A stretch of DNA of 64,000 bases from Tsukamurella ocularis (GCF_024807615.1 NZ_JANUCJ010000004.1:1-64000); one strand, 5' to 3'. Positions 39,983-48,973 are shown, numbered from the stretch's first letter. A program made the numbers and translations. Notes: generated by a model from the sequence alone, not told the origin.

Positions 39983-40668
39983 CGACGCGGGTGCTCCTGG
40001 CCGAGGACGACGAGGCGATCGCCTCACCCCTGGCCCGGGCGCTCTCGCGCGAGGGGTACGAGGTGGACGTGGCGGGCACGGGCACCGACGCGCTCCGGCA
40101 GGCGCTCGCTGAGGACTACGCGCTCCTCATCCTCGATCTCGGGCTGCCCGAGCTGGATGGGCTCGAGGTGTGCCGCGAGGTGCGCGCCGCCCGCCCCGAG
40201 CTGGCGGTGCTCATGCTGACCGCCCGCACCGATGAGATGGACTTCGTCGTGGGCCTGGACGCGGGTGCCGACGACTACGTGGGCAAGCCCTTCCGCATGT
40301 TCGAGCTGATGGCCCGCACCCGCGCCCTGCTCCGGCGCAGCGCGCCCGCACAGGACGCGCCCGAGGTCGTGGAGGCCGGCGGGATCCGGCTGGACGCCAC
40401 CGCGCGCCGCGTCACCGTCGACGGCACCGACGTGGCCCTCGCCAACAAGGAGTTCGAGCTGCTCCGCTTCCTCATGGAGCACGCCGGGCGGCTGCTCACC
40501 CGCGAGGAGATCCTCGCCGACGTCTGGGGCGACTCCGACCTGCGCGGCTCCAAGACCCTCGACATGCACATCTCCTGGCTGCGCCGGAAGATCGGCGACG
40601 ACACCGGTGCGGCCCAGCGGCGCATCGTGACCGTCCGCGGCGTCGGCTTCCGGTTCGACGCGGAGTAG
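39979..40668 (+). CDS. OmpR-family response regulator
   Basis: A 229-residue DNA-binding response regulator. The receiver domain has the acidic pair AEDDE at about 9-13, the phospho-acceptor Asp at about 53 (LILDLGLPELDG), and KPFR with the conserved Lys. The C-terminal winged helix (LANKEFELLRFLMEHAGRLLTREEILADVWG, then TVRGVGFRFDAE) is of the OmpR/PhoB type. It overlaps the PH-domain gene. The only sensor kinase nearby is on the opposite strand and converges on it from 41980, an unusual arrangement for a partner pair. Confidence 0.93.
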   Translation: MTTRVLLAEDDEAIASPLARALSREGYEVDVAGTGTDALRQALAEDYALLILDLGLPELDGLEVCREVRAARPELAVLMLTARTDEMDFVVGLDAGADDYVGKPFRMFELMARTRALLRRSAPAQDAPEVVEAGGIRLDATARRVTVDGTDVALANKEFELLRFLMEHAGRLLTREEILADVWGDSDLRGSKTLDMHISWLRRKIGDDTGAAQRRIVTVRGVGFRFDAE

Positions 40669-40678
40669 TCGCGCTCGA

Positions 40679-41980
40679 TCAGCGGGGCTCGGGCTCGCGG
40701 GCGGGCGGTTCGGGCTGCACGTCGGGTGCGGCCGCGGGCAGGAAGATCGCGAAGGCCGTCGGCTTGCGGCTCTGCAGCTGGAGGCGGCCCCCGTCGGCCT
40801 CGACGAAGGCGCGGGCCAGCGCCAGACCGACCCCGGTCCCGTCGCCCGCGGAGTAACCCCGCCGGAAAATGCGCTGGGCGTCACCGTCGGAGATGCCGGA
40901 GCCCTCGTCGGTGACCGTGATCAGCACGGTGTGCGCGCCGACCGAGCCGAGTCGCACGACGACCACGCCGCGGCCGTGCATCAGGGCGTTGTCGACCAGC
41001 ACCGCCGTCGCCTCCCGGACCCGCGTGGCGGTGGCCCGGGCGGGAAGCGGCGGACCGTCGGGCGGGAGCACCGTGAGGCGACGGCCGGCCCGGTCGAAGG
41101 ACGGGGCGAGGTCGGCCAGCAGGGGTGTGAGCTCGGCCCGCACGTCGATCGTGCCCTGCGGCGATCGCTCGGCCCGCGACATCCTCACCATGTCGCCGAC
41201 GGACGAGGTGAGCCGATCGACCTGGTCGAGGGCGGCCCGCGCCTCGGTGACCACCTCCGGGTCGGGGTGCAGGGTGAGTTCGTCGAGGCGGATGTGGATG
41301 GCGGTGAGCCGGCTGCGCAGCTGGTGCGAGACATCGCCGACGATCTGCCGCTCGCGTTGCAGTCGGTCGGCGATCTCCACCGTCGCGGTGTCGAGCACGT
41401 CGAGTACCCGGTCCAGCTCCTCGATGCCGTGCCGGTGGGGGTCGGGCCGGAAGTCGCCGTTCGCCAGGCGCTGCGCACGCTCGGCGACCTCCTGCACGGG
41501 GTCGGCGACGCGGCTCGCGGTGACCGCCGCGACCACGACGCCCGCGGTCAGCGACAGCACCATGACGATGAGCTCGACGCTGAGCGCGCGGAACTGGCCG
41601 TCGCGCACGCCGGCGTAGTCCTGCTCGATGCGTAGCATCCCCGCGTCACCCAGTGAGGTGCCCTCGACCATGTAGTGCTCGAGCGGGCCGCGGCCGACGG
41701 CGAGCTCGCGCGGGGCGCCGGTGCGGTCGGTGTAGCTGAGGACGAGGCGGCCGTCGGGGGGGACGAGGAGGCGGAGCGCCTCGACCGGCGGCTCGTCGGT
41801 GACGCCGGTGCTCTGCTCCTGGAGCAGGATCGCGGAAGAGGCGCGCTGCAGGCGGTGCTGGAGGTCGGTGCGGGCCGTGTCGTCGAGCCAGCGCCATGTG
41901 TAGAACATGAGCGGCAGGCCCAGGAACAGGCCGGTGACCGCGACGACCGCGATGGTCGAGCGGAGGATCCGGTGCCGCAC
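40679..41980 (-). CDS. Sensor histidine kinase
   Basis: A 433-residue membrane kinase. TM1 (about 9-28) and TM2 (about 133-155) flank an extracytoplasmic domain of about 100 residues. A HAMP linker (SRVADPVQEVAERAQRLANGDF) and the H-box GDVSHQLRSRL, with His at about 219, follow. The ATP-binding domain has DNALMHG, DEGSGIS and GDGTGVGLALA. I start at GTG 41980 since an upstream extension would run into gtrA. It lies 11 bases after gtrA on the same strand and probably pairs with the convergent regulator. The Pro/Glu tail is low complexity. Confidence 0.88.
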   Translation of the reverse strand: MRHRILRSTIAVVAVTGLFLGLPLMFYTWRWLDDTARTDLQHRLQRASSAILLQEQSTGVTDEPPVEALRLLVPPDGRLVLSYTDRTGAPRELAVGRGPLEHYMVEGTSLGDAGMLRIEQDYAGVRDGQFRALSVELIVMVLSLTAGVVVAAVTASRVADPVQEVAERAQRLANGDFRPDPHRHGIEELDRVLDVLDTATVEIADRLQRERQIVGDVSHQLRSRLTAIHIRLDELTLHPDPEVVTEARAALDQVDRLTSSVGDMVRMSRAERSPQGTIDVRAELTPLLADLAPSFDRAGRRLTVLPPDGPPLPARATATRVREATAVLVDNALMHGRGVVVVRLGSVGAHTVLITVTDEGSGISDGDAQRIFRRGYSAGDGTGVGLALARAFVEADGGRLQLQSRKPTAFAIFLPAAAPDVQPEPPAREPEPR

Positions 41981-41991
41981 GCCGGGGAGGC

Positions 41992-42537
41992 TCAGTGCTC
42001 GGCGGAGGCGCTGCGGGTCTCGTCGTCCGGGATCGACTCCTGATCCGGGGCGTCGCGCATGTCCTCGGGGAAGGCCCAGCGGCGCAGGGCCCAGAAGCGG
42101 AAGGCCATCTGCAGCAGGTTGCCGACTATGTAGTTGAGCACGAAGTCGACGATGATCAGCGTGGTCTTGGAATCGACGTTGCGCAGGTCGAAGAAGTTGT
42201 TCGCGACGAAGATGGGCGCGGCCATGATGAGCACGCCGATGCCCGAGATGGCGAAGAACAGCAGCGCCTCGTGGTGCTTCTCCCGGCCGCCGCGATGCTT
42301 GAAGCTCCACTCGCTGTTGAGGATGTAGGAGAGGATCACGGCGCAGACGCCGGAGAAGATCTTGGCCACGGTCGGCTTGTCGTCGAGGACCGTGAGTACG
42401 AGGCCGTAGAAGATGGCGAGGTCGAAGACCGCCGTCGTGCTGCCCACGATCGCGAACTTGATCAGCTCGTGATGCTGCATGACGAGCCCGCGGAGCGGTG
42501 CCGGGGTGCGATCCAGAATCGCCTCGATGAAAGCCAC
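41992..42537 (-). CDS. GtrA-family membrane protein
   Basis: A 181-residue protein with four predicted membrane helices and the GtrA fold. The opening HHELIKFAIVGSTTAVFDLAIFYGL and the later VLSYILNSEWSFKHR-like segment are typical. GtrA proteins are thought to flip polyprenyl-linked sugars or assist cell-wall glycosylation (Rv3277 is the positional equivalent). Three GTG codons are possible. I chose 42537 because TAGAGT stands exactly seven bases before it. Confidence 0.87.
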   Translation of the reverse strand: MAFIEAILDRTPAPLRGLVMQHHELIKFAIVGSTTAVFDLAIFYGLVLTVLDDKPTVAKIFSGVCAVILSYILNSEWSFKHRGGREKHHEALLFFAISGIGVLIMAAPIFVANNFFDLRNVDSKTTLIIVDFVLNYIVGNLLQMAFRFWALRRWAFPEDMRDAPDQESIPDDETRSASAEH

Positions 42538-42544
42538 GTGCGCC

Positions 42545-42550
42545 ACTCTA
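42545..42550 (-). promoter_or_regulatory. Leaderless -10 element of gtrA
   Basis: TAGAGT on the minus strand, seven bases before the GTG at 42537. It settles the choice among the three GTG candidates. Confidence 0.5.
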
Positions 42551-42642
42551 ACGGAACCGTGAATAGTACCGCGGAGAGTGTGACGCGGTCGGTACCGGGG
42601 GCGTGGGGCGTGCCGGGCGCCCCCGCGGCGTCGTGGACCTGC

Positions 42643-42648
42643 GATTAT
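42643..42648 (+). promoter_or_regulatory. Extended -10 element of purK
   Basis: TGCGATTAT ends six bases before the purK GTG. It reads as a TGn-extended GATTAT -10, again leaderless in spacing. Confidence 0.45.
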
Positions 42649-42654
42649 GGAGCG

Positions 42655-43881
42655 GTGAGTGATGTTCAACCGCGCCGGTCGCGGCCCGTGGTGGCCATGG
42701 TCGGTGGAGGTCAGCTGGCCCGCATGACCCATCAGGCCGCGATCGCGCTGGGGCAGTCCCTGCGCGTCCTGGCCGCCGCCCCCGACGAGCCCGCGCCCCA
42801 GGTGTGCGCCGACGTGGTGCTCGGCGACCACGACCGGATCGAGGACCTGCGCCGCGTCGCGACCGGGGCGCACGCGCTGACCTTCGACCATGAGGGTGTG
42901 CCGACCGAGCACCTGCTGCAGCTGCAGGCAGAGGGCGTCACGGTCAACCCGCCGCCGCAGGCCCTGCTGTACGCGCAGGACAAGCTGGCGATGCGGCACC
43001 GTCTGGCCGAGCTCGGCGCCCCCGTGCCCGGCTTCGCGGAGATCACCGCCGTCGCCGACGTCGAGGCCTTCTGGGAGCGGTTCGACGGTGCCGTCGTGCT
43101 CAAGGCCGTCCGGGGCGGCTACGACGGGCGCGGCGTGTGGCTGCCGGACACGTCGGCCGAGGCGCTCGCAGTGGCCGAGGAGCAGCTCGCGGCCGGGGTG
43201 CAGCTGCTCGCCGAGCAGCGGGTCGAGCTGGCCCGGGAGCTGTCGGCGATGGTCGCGCGGTCGCCCTTCGGGCAGGGCGCGACCTGGCCCGTGGTGGAGA
43301 CGGTGCAGCGGAACGGGCAGTGCGCAGTGGTGCTGGCGCCCGCGCCGAACCTCTCCGACGAGGAGGCCTCTTTCGCCGAGTCCCTCGCGCTGCGGCTCGC
43401 GAACGAGCTGGGCGTCGTCGGCGTGATGGCCGTCGAGCTGTTCCAGACCCCGTCGGGCGAGATGCTGGTCAACGAGCTCGCGATGCGCCCCCACAACTCC
43501 GGCCACTGGTCGATGAACGGCTGCGTGACCAGCCAGTTCGAGCAGCACGTCCGGGCCGTGCTCGACTACCCGCTGGGCGACACCGCCGCGACCGCGCCGC
43601 TCACGGTGATGGCGAACGTGCTCGGCGCACCGTCGGAGCCCGAGATGGGCGTCGACGAGCGGCTGCACCACCTCATGGCCCGGATGCCCGAGGCGCACGT
43701 GCACATGTACGGCAAGGAGGGCCGGCCCGACCGCAAGGTGGGGCATGTGAACCTGGTCGGCGGCCTCGACGGCGACCGGAACGATCCCGACTACGTGGCG
43801 GAGCTGCGGGAGCGGGCGGAACGCGCGGCGCACTGGATGGCGACCGCGGAGTGGACCGATGGATGGAGCGTGCATGGGTAA
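42655..43881 (+). CDS. purK: N5-carboxyaminoimidazole ribonucleotide synthase
   Basis: A 408-residue ATP-grasp enzyme of purine synthesis that carboxylates AIR to N5-CAIR with ATP and bicarbonate. The N-terminal [21 protein letters not shown] is the family signature. [15 protein letters not shown] is the ATP-grasp glycine loop, and [26 protein letters not shown] the Mg-binding end. I chose the GTG at 42655, leaderless behind GATTAT. It overlaps purE, its pathway partner. Confidence 0.96.
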   Translation: MSDVQPRRSRPVVAMVGGGQLARMTHQAAIALGQSLRVLAAAPDEPAPQVCADVVLGDHDRIEDLRRVATGAHALTFDHEGVPTEHLLQLQAEGVTVNPPPQALLYAQDKLAMRHRLAELGAPVPGFAEITAVADVEAFWERFDGAVVLKAVRGGYDGRGVWLPDTSAEALAVAEEQLAAGVQLLAEQRVELARELSAMVARSPFGQGATWPVVETVQRNGQCAVVLAPAPNLSDEEASFAESLALRLANELGVVGVMAVELFQTPSGEMLVNELAMRPHNSGHWSMNGCVTSQFEQHVRAVLDYPLGDTAATAPLTVMANVLGAPSEPEMGVDERLHHLMARMPEAHVHMYGKEGRPDRKVGHVNLVGGLDGDRNDPDYVAELRERAERAAHWMATAEWTDGWSVHG

Positions 43882-44413
43882 CGGCACCGGACCGGGCGTC
43901 GATCGGGGGGCCTCCGGCCCCCGGGTCGGATTGATCATGGGCAGCGACTCGGACTGGCCGACGATGGAGGCCGCCGCCGAGGCGCTCGCCGAGTTCGGGA
44001 TCCGGTTCGAGGTGGGTGTGGTCTCGGCGCACCGCACGCCGCAGCGGATGCTCGACTACGCGCAGGGCGCCGCGGACCGCGGCGTCGAGGTGATCATCGC
44101 GGGCGCCGGCGGCGCCGCGCACCTGCCGGGCATGGTCGCCTCCGCGACGCCGCTGCCGGTGATCGGCGTGCCGGTGCCGCTCAAGCACCTCGACGGCATG
44201 GACTCGCTGCTGTCGATCGTGCAGATGCCCGCCGGCATCCCGGTGGCGACGGTGTCCGTGGGCGGCGCCCGCAACGCCGGGCTCCTGGCCGTGCGCATCC
44301 TCGGCGCCGCCGATCCCGCGCTGCGCGCGAAGATGGCGGCGTTCCAGGCGGATCTGGAGCAGATGGTGCTGCGCAAGGACGAGGCGCTGCGGAAGAAGCT
44401 CCTCGAGGGCTGA
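43874..44413 (+). CDS. purE: N5-CAIR mutase
   Basis: A 179-residue class I PurE, which rearranges N5-CAIR to CAIR, the step after Pur[16 protein letters not shown] is the phosphate-binding start, [12 protein letters not shown] contains the catalytic His, and [14 protein letters not shown] completes the site. An ATG at 43859 would add five residues. ATG 43874 has GGATGGAG at better distance and overlaps the purK stop by eight bases, so the pair is coupled. Confidence 0.94.
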   Translation: MGNGTGPGVDRGASGPRVGLIMGSDSDWPTMEAAAEALAEFGIRFEVGVVSAHRTPQRMLDYAQGAADRGVEVIIAGAGGAAHLPGMVASATPLPVIGVPVPLKHLDGMDSLLSIVQMPAGIPVATVSVGGARNAGLLAVRILGAADPALRAKMAAFQADLEQMVLRKDEALRKKLLEG

Positions 44414-44420
44414 TCGCGGC

Positions 44421-44426
44421 TAGCCT
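44421..44426 (+). promoter_or_regulatory. Leaderless -10 element of the DHFR-like gene
   Basis: TAGCCT, six bases before the ATG at 44433. Confidence 0.45.
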
Positions 44427-44432
44427 GGGCCC

Positions 44433-44990
44433 ATGACTGGTCAGGTGCGGGTGCACAACTTCGCGATCTCGCTGGACGGCTTCGGCACGGGCGCGGACCA
44501 GAGCGTGGACGCGCCCTTCGGGCACGCCGGCGGCTCCCTCATGGAGTGGTTCTTCGGCACTCGACGGGGCGCCGCGATCCACGGCCTGAGCAGCGCGGCC
44601 CGCGGCGTCGACGACGCCTTCGCCGAGGCTTGGGACGAGGGCATCGGCGTGGAGATCATGGGGCGCGGCAAGTTCGCGCCCACGCCCGAGGTGCTCGCCG
44701 ACGAGTCCTGGCGCGGCTGGTGGGGCGAGCAGACGCCGTTCACCACCCCGATCATCGTGCTCACGAGCAACCCGCGGCCGACGTTCTCCACGGAGGACGG
44801 CGTGGAGTTCCGGTTCCTCGACGCCTCGCCCGCCGAGGCCGTCGCGGCCGCCCGGGAGATCGCGGGCGAGAAGGACATCCGCATCGGCGGCGGCGTGGCG
44901 ACGGTGCGCGAGTTCCTCGCCGCCGACCTGATCGATCACCTGCACCTGGTGGAGACGCCGATCGTGCTCGGCCGGGGCGAGCGGCTGTGA
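44433..44990 (+). CDS. DHFR/RibD-like reductase, truncated by an in-frame stop
   Basis: A 185-residue protein of the RibD C-terminal/dihydrofolate-reductase-like family, in which NADPH-dependent reduction of various substrates occurs. ISLDGFGTG, GVEIMGRGKF and KDIRIGGGVATVREFLAADLIDHLHL are family segments. The frame stops with TGA at 44988-44990, right after LGRGERL. Family members normally have Trp there and continue, and the bases after the stop do encode the missing tail in the same frame. A single TGG to TGA change explains it. The last beta-strand, often used for dimer contacts, is lost, so the gene may be inactive. Confidence 0.72.
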   Translation: MTGQVRVHNFAISLDGFGTGADQSVDAPFGHAGGSLMEWFFGTRRGAAIHGLSSAARGVDDAFAEAWDEGIGVEIMGRGKFAPTPEVLADESWRGWWGEQTPFTTPIIVLTSNPRPTFSTEDGVEFRFLDASPAEAVAAAREIAGEKDIRIGGGVATVREFLAADLIDHLHLVETPIVLGRGERL

Positions 44991-45089
44991 GACGGGCTGG
45001 AGGGCGTGCAGTCACGGTTCGCGATCGAGTCGACGGTGAGCCCCGTCGCCGGCGTCGTACACCGCGTTTTCACCCGCCTGCCGCGCTGA
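44991..45089 (+). pseudogene. Detached C-terminal tail of the DHFR-like gene
   Basis: Directly after the TGA, still in frame, 32 codons read DGLEGVQSRFAIESTVSP and then VAGVVHRVFTRLPR before a normal TGA. This is the usual end of the family, so the upstream stop is a nonsense change rather than the natural terminus. Confidence 0.7.
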
Positions 45090-45093
45090 GCGA

Positions 45094-45108
45094 TTGTTCC
45101 CGGAACAA
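45094..45108. promoter_or_regulatory. Perfect 15-bp palindrome before fadE25
   Basis: TTGTTCC-C-GGAACAA lies 100 bases before the acyl-CoA dehydrogenase start and five bases after the DHFR-like tail. It could be an operator for a fatty-acid regulator or, less likely, a weak terminator. Confidence 0.45.
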
Positions 45109-45163
45109 GCGGGCGATCGAATGTTGGTTACGTGCGACTAACTGACCGTGGGACCGGCATGGA

Positions 45164-45169
45164 TACAAT
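45164..45169 (+). promoter_or_regulatory. Likely -10 element of fadE25
   Basis: TACAAT lies 38 bases before the ATG, which has its own GGAGG ribosome site, so this transcript would have a leader. Confidence 0.45.
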
Positions 45170-45207
45170 CACGGCGGACCTAACACGTAGACGCTGATGG
45201 AGGCCTC

Positions 45208-46368
45208 ATGGCTGGCAACCCCGACTTCGACCTGTTCCAGCTCCCCGAGGAGCACGAGGAACTGCGCGCCGCCATCCGGGCGCTCGCCGAGCGCGACATC
45301 GCGCCGCACGCCAAGGACGTCGACGAGAAGGAGCGGTTCCCGCAGGAGGCGCTCGACGCGCTGGTCGCCAGCGGTTTCAACGCCATCCACGTGCCCGAGG
45401 AGTACGAGGGCCAGGGGGCGGACTCCGTCGCCACCTGCATCGTCATCGAGGAGGTCGCCCGCGTCTGCGGCAGCTCCTCGCTGATCCCCGCCGTGAACAA
45501 GCTCGGCACCATGGGCCTGATCCTCAACGGCTCCGAGGAGCTCAAGCAGCATGTGCTCCCGTCGCTCGCCAACGGTGAGGCCATGGCCTCCTACGCCCTC
45601 TCCGAGCGCGAAGCCGGCTCCGACGCCGCGTCGATGCGCACCCGCGCCCGCAAGGACGGCGACGAGTGGGTGCTCAACGGCTCCAAGTGCTGGATCACCA
45701 ACGGCGGCAAGTCCACCTGGTACACGGTCATGGCCGTCACCGACCCCGAGAAGGGCGCCAACGGCATCAGCTCCTTCATCGTCCACAAGGACGATCCCGG
45801 CTTCTCCGTCACCGGCTACGAGCACAAGCTGGGCATCAAGGGCAGCCCCACCGCCGAGCTGGCCTTCGAGGAGTGCCGCATCCCCGCGATGCGCATGATC
45901 GGCGACGAGGGCACCGGCTTCAAGACCGCGCTGCAGACCCTGGACCACACCCGCCCGACCATCGGTGCGCAGGCCGTCGGCATCGCCCAGGGCGCGCTCG
46001 ATGTCGCGATCGAATACATCAAGGACCGCAAGCAGTTCGGCAAGTCCGTCTCCGAGTTCCAGGGCGTCCAGTTCATGGTCGCCGACATGGCGATGCGCCT
46101 CGAGGCCGCCCGCCTCATGGTCTACACCGCGGCCGCCCGCGCCGAGCGCGGCGAGAAGAACCTCGGCTTCATCAGCTCCGCGTCGAAGTGCTTCGCCTCC
46201 GACGTCGCGATGGACGTCACCACCGATGCCGTGCAGCTGCTCGGCGGCGCCGGCTACACCCGCGACTTCCCGGTCGAGCGCATGATGCGCGACGCCAAGA
46301 TCACCCAGATCTACGAGGGCACCAACCAGGTGCAGCGCATGGTCATGTCGCGCCAGCTGCTGCGCTGA
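45208..46368 (+). CDS. fadE25: Acyl-CoA dehydrogenase
   Basis: A 386-residue flavoprotein that introduces the trans-2 double bond into acyl-CoA in beta-oxidation. AREAGSDAAS-like EREAGSDAASMRTRA and CWITNGGKSTWYTVMAVT are the FAD/substrate signature. QTLDHTRPTIGAQAVGIAQGALD and QLLGGAGYTRDFPVERMMRDAKITQIYEGTNQ follow, the last with the usual catalytic Glu. GGAGG precedes the ATG. The sequence tracks mycobacterial FadE25, and its place after purE matches. A 15-bp palindrome upstream may control it. Confidence 0.95.
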   Translation: MAGNPDFDLFQLPEEHEELRAAIRALAERDIAPHAKDVDEKERFPQEALDALVASGFNAIHVPEEYEGQGADSVATCIVIEEVARVCGSSSLIPAVNKLGTMGLILNGSEELKQHVLPSLANGEAMASYALSEREAGSDAASMRTRARKDGDEWVLNGSKCWITNGGKSTWYTVMAVTDPEKGANGISSFIVHKDDPGFSVTGYEHKLGIKGSPTAELAFEECRIPAMRMIGDEGTGFKTALQTLDHTRPTIGAQAVGIAQGALDVAIEYIKDRKQFGKSVSEFQGVQFMVADMAMRLEAARLMVYTAAARAERGEKNLGFISSASKCFASDVAMDVTTDAVQLLGGAGYTRDFPVERMMRDAKITQIYEGTNQVQRMVMSRQLLR

Positions 46369-46434
46369 TATCGGCAGTACGCGCACTCCACCCTGGCGGG
46401 GCGCATCGTCGTCGACGTGCAGCAGTGGCTCGGG

Positions 46435-47121
46435 TCAGGCGACGCGGGCGGTGGCCTTCTCGGTCGCGAACTTGTCCGCGAGCTTCGCCGCGTCCGGGTG
46501 CGCGACGTGGATGACGGAGGCCGGGGCCGCGAAGGGTGCGAGCAGGCCGTCGTAGAGGTCGTCGACGGTGCGCCACTCCCGCGTGGAGAGCACCCGGTCG
46601 CCCGCGGCGTACCCGGCGGAGGCCGCGAGGGCCGTCGAGCGGGCCAGCACGATCTCCGCGTCGTCGCCGGCCAGGGCGGTGCCGGCGCCGCCCGGCGTGA
46701 AGGCATCGGGGTGCACGCGCACCTCGGTGGTGTAGTCGTCGATGCCCGGCGGCAGGTCGGGCACGGCCAGGCCGAAGGCATCTAGGCCCACGGCGAGGAT
46801 CTCGTCGCCGTCCGCCTCGTCCAGGCGGTCGGGAGCGGCGAAGGTCACGTCGCCGGACTCGCCGAAGCGGACCTCGCACCCGGCCCACCAGGCGCCGAAC
46901 AGGATCCCCGCGGTCTGCCAGTGCGCCGGCATCAGCACCCCGACGGGGTCGCCCGGGCCGAGGCCGTACTGGTCGCGCAACAGGTTGCCGCACTTGGCGG
47001 CCCAGTTGCCCAGGGTGATCGCCGAGAGGCCCATGCGGGCGCCGGCGGCATCGTCGTACCAGGTGAACCGGGGCGCGGCCCCGTCGGCCTGGACGATCGG
47101 CACGAGCAGCCGGTCGGTCAC
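46435..47121 (-). CDS. TIGR03089 family protein
   Basis: A 228-residue protein of the actinobacterial TIGR03089 family, which looks like a reduced AMP-binding-enzyme N-terminal half. Examples are FTWYDDAAGARMGLSAITLGNWAAKCGNLLRDQYGLGPGD and VLMPAHWQTAGILFGAWWAGCEV. The catalytic P-loop and C-terminal domain of true acyl-CoA ligases are absent, so ligase activity is unlikely. Its real role is unknown. I chose GTG 47121, two bases after the LCP stop. GTG 47136 is possible. It ends tail to tail with fadE25. Confidence 0.82.
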   Translation of the reverse strand: MTDRLLVPIVQADGAAPRFTWYDDAAGARMGLSAITLGNWAAKCGNLLRDQYGLGPGDPVGVLMPAHWQTAGILFGAWWAGCEVRFGESGDVTFAAPDRLDEADGDEILAVGLDAFGLAVPDLPPGIDDYTTEVRVHPDAFTPGGAGTALAGDDAEIVLARSTALAASAGYAAGDRVLSTREWRTVDDLYDGLLAPFAAPASVIHVAHPDAAKLADKFATEKATARVA

Positions 47122-47123
47122 GG

Positions 47124-48863
47124 TCAGTCCACGCACGGCACGCCCCCGTCCTGCTGGGCGGTGAAGCCCGGTCGATTGAGCAGCGAGCTGATCCGCGCCG
47201 CCTCGCTGGGGTCGAGCGCCTCGGTCATGCCCGGCGGGATCGACGTGGTCGTGGCCGCGGAGTCCGAGCCGGAGTCGCTCGACGAGCCCGGGCCGCTGTA
47301 GCCGTCTTGGATCAGCACCTTGACGTGCCCGGACTGCACCGACGTGCTCGCCACCACGGGCAGGCCGCCGAGCAGCGCGGCCACGGCCTTCGCGCCCTGG
47401 TCGTTCGCCGAGCTCGCAAGCACTGCGCTCTTCGAGCTCGAGGAGGATTCGGTGGACGAGGCGTTGCCCGTCGAGCCCTGCGCGAAGCCCTTGCCGCCGA
47501 GGAAGGACGAGACTCCGCTCGCGAGTCCCGACGTCGTCCCGGCGTTCACCACGTCCACCGTGTAGGAGGACCGGTTCACCGATGGCACCGCTGGGGAGGA
47601 GCTCGCGGTCGTCGCCTTCGGCTTGTCCGGCTTCGAGCCGCCGAGCAGGCCGGCTACGTACGCCTGCACCTGCTTGGGGTCGACGACCACGACGGACTGC
47701 TGGCCGTCGTCGCTCCAGCCGTCGTCGCGGACCACCGGCACCGTCGAGAACTTGATGTTGCCCGCGGAGAGGTTCGCCAGCTCCTTCGCGAAGCCCATGA
47801 CGTCCCAGTCCTGGTCGAGGGTGACCGAGGTGGTCAACGCGTCCTGCAGCTGGCTGAGCTTACTCGGGCTGGTCAGGGTGCCCGTCGAGAGGATCTTGCT
47901 GGCCAGCGAGGCCATGAAGACCTGCTGGCGGGTGACCCGGTCGAGATCGCCTCGGGGCAGGCCGTGGCGCTGGCGCACGAAGCTCAGCGCCTGCGGGCCC
48001 TTGAGAGTCTGCTTGCCCGCCTTGAAGCGGGCGCCGGAGTACTGGTCGTTGACCGGCTTCTTCAGGCACACGTCGACGCCGCCGACCGCGTTGGTGAGGC
48101 GGGAGAAGCCGACGAGGCCGATCTCCGCGTACCGGTCGACGGAGACGCCGGTGAGGTTGGCGACGGTCTCGATGAGCGCCTTGCGACCGTCCTCGTTGCC
48201 CTTCTGCACGGCGGTCTTCTCGTCATCGCCGTTGGCGATCGCCTTGTCGCGGGTCACGTTGGCCGCGCCCGCGAAGGCGGAGTTGATCTTGCCCTTGCCC
48301 TGGTCGGGGATCGCGACGTAGGCGTCGCGGGGGATCGAGATCGCGGTGGCCGACTTCCCGTCGTTCGGGATGCGGATGAGGATGATCGTGTCGGTGTTCA
48401 GGGTGCCGTCGTCGACGCCCGCGTTGAGCCGCGCCAGCTCCTGCTTGGTGAGCGGGTTCCCCTTGGCGTCGGTCCGCGAGTCCGTGCCGACCAGCAGGAT
48501 GTCCGTCGCGCCGTCGGGCTTGGCCGCGATGCTGGGGCCCCGGGAGATGTCGCCCGCGAACTGGGACCACCAGAACCACGCGACGCCCGTCACCACGAGC
48601 ACGATGGCCGTGATGAGCGCGATGAGGGCCTTGCCGCTGCGCTGCAGCCGCTCGCGGGTGTCGACCGAGAGGTCGCCGGCGCGGGGCACCGGCCGGGCCC
48701 GCAGGGGCTGCGGACCGTCGCCCTCGTTCTCGGCGCGGACGCTCCTGCGCCGGCCGCGTCCCCGCGCGTCGTCACCCTGCGCGGTCGCCCGCTCGGCGGG
48801 CGCGCGCTTGGCGTCGGCGCTCCGGGAATGGCGCGCGCCGCGTCGACTGGGGCTGTCGGACAC
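47124..48863 (-). CDS. LCP (LytR-CpsA-Psr) family cell-wall ligase
   Basis: A 579-residue membrane protein. LCP enzymes transfer lipid-linked wall polymers, in mycobacteria arabinogalactan, onto peptidoglycan. After about 85 basic, disordered residues comes one membrane helix (LIALITAIVLVVTGVAWFWW). The LCP domain (ILLVGTDSRTD, ISIPRDAYVAIP, FVRQRHGLPRGDLDRVTRQQVF, with its Arg and Asp residues) follows. The C-terminus holds a LytR_C domain behind a Ser-rich linker. GTG 48863 has AGGAG upstream, while ATG 48911 is an alternative start. It is divergent from rmlD and matches Rv3267. Confidence 0.9.
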   Translation of the reverse strand: MSDSPSRRGARHSRSADAKRAPAERATAQGDDARGRGRRRSVRAENEGDGPQPLRARPVPRAGDLSVDTRERLQRSGKALIALITAIVLVVTGVAWFWWSQFAGDISRGPSIAAKPDGATDILLVGTDSRTDAKGNPLTKQELARLNAGVDDGTLNTDTIILIRIPNDGKSATAISIPRDAYVAIPDQGKGKINSAFAGAANVTRDKAIANGDDEKTAVQKGNEDGRKALIETVANLTGVSVDRYAEIGLVGFSRLTNAVGGVDVCLKKPVNDQYSGARFKAGKQTLKGPQALSFVRQRHGLPRGDLDRVTRQQVFMASLASKILSTGTLTSPSKLSQLQDALTTSVTLDQDWDVMGFAKELANLSAGNIKFSTVPVVRDDGWSDDGQQSVVVVDPKQVQAYVAGLLGGSKPDKPKATTASSSPAVPSVNRSSYTVDVVNAGTTSGLASGVSSFLGGKGFAQGSTGNASSTESSSSSKSAVLASSANDQGAKAVAALLGGLPVVASTSVQSGHVKVLIQDGYSGPGSSSDSGSDSAATTTSIPPGMTEALDPSEAARISSLLNRPGFTAQQDGGVPCVD

Positions 48864-48973
48864 CCACCACTCCTCAACGTCGGAAAGCGGGCCGGCTGTG
48901 TCGGCCCGCATGGTCACATCCACATAACGGTACCGACTCGACGTGTGAAGACTCCGCAGACGCGGCCGTCCCG

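Noticed and set aside
46435-47121. Functional acyl-CoA ligase
   Set aside because: The sequence covers only an N-terminal-like half and lacks the AMP-binding loop and the C-terminal catalytic Lys.
47307-48863. Plus-strand frame running through the LCP gene into rmlD
   Set aside because: Only the part from 48987 resembles a protein (RmlD). The rest is an antisense shadow of the LCP gene.
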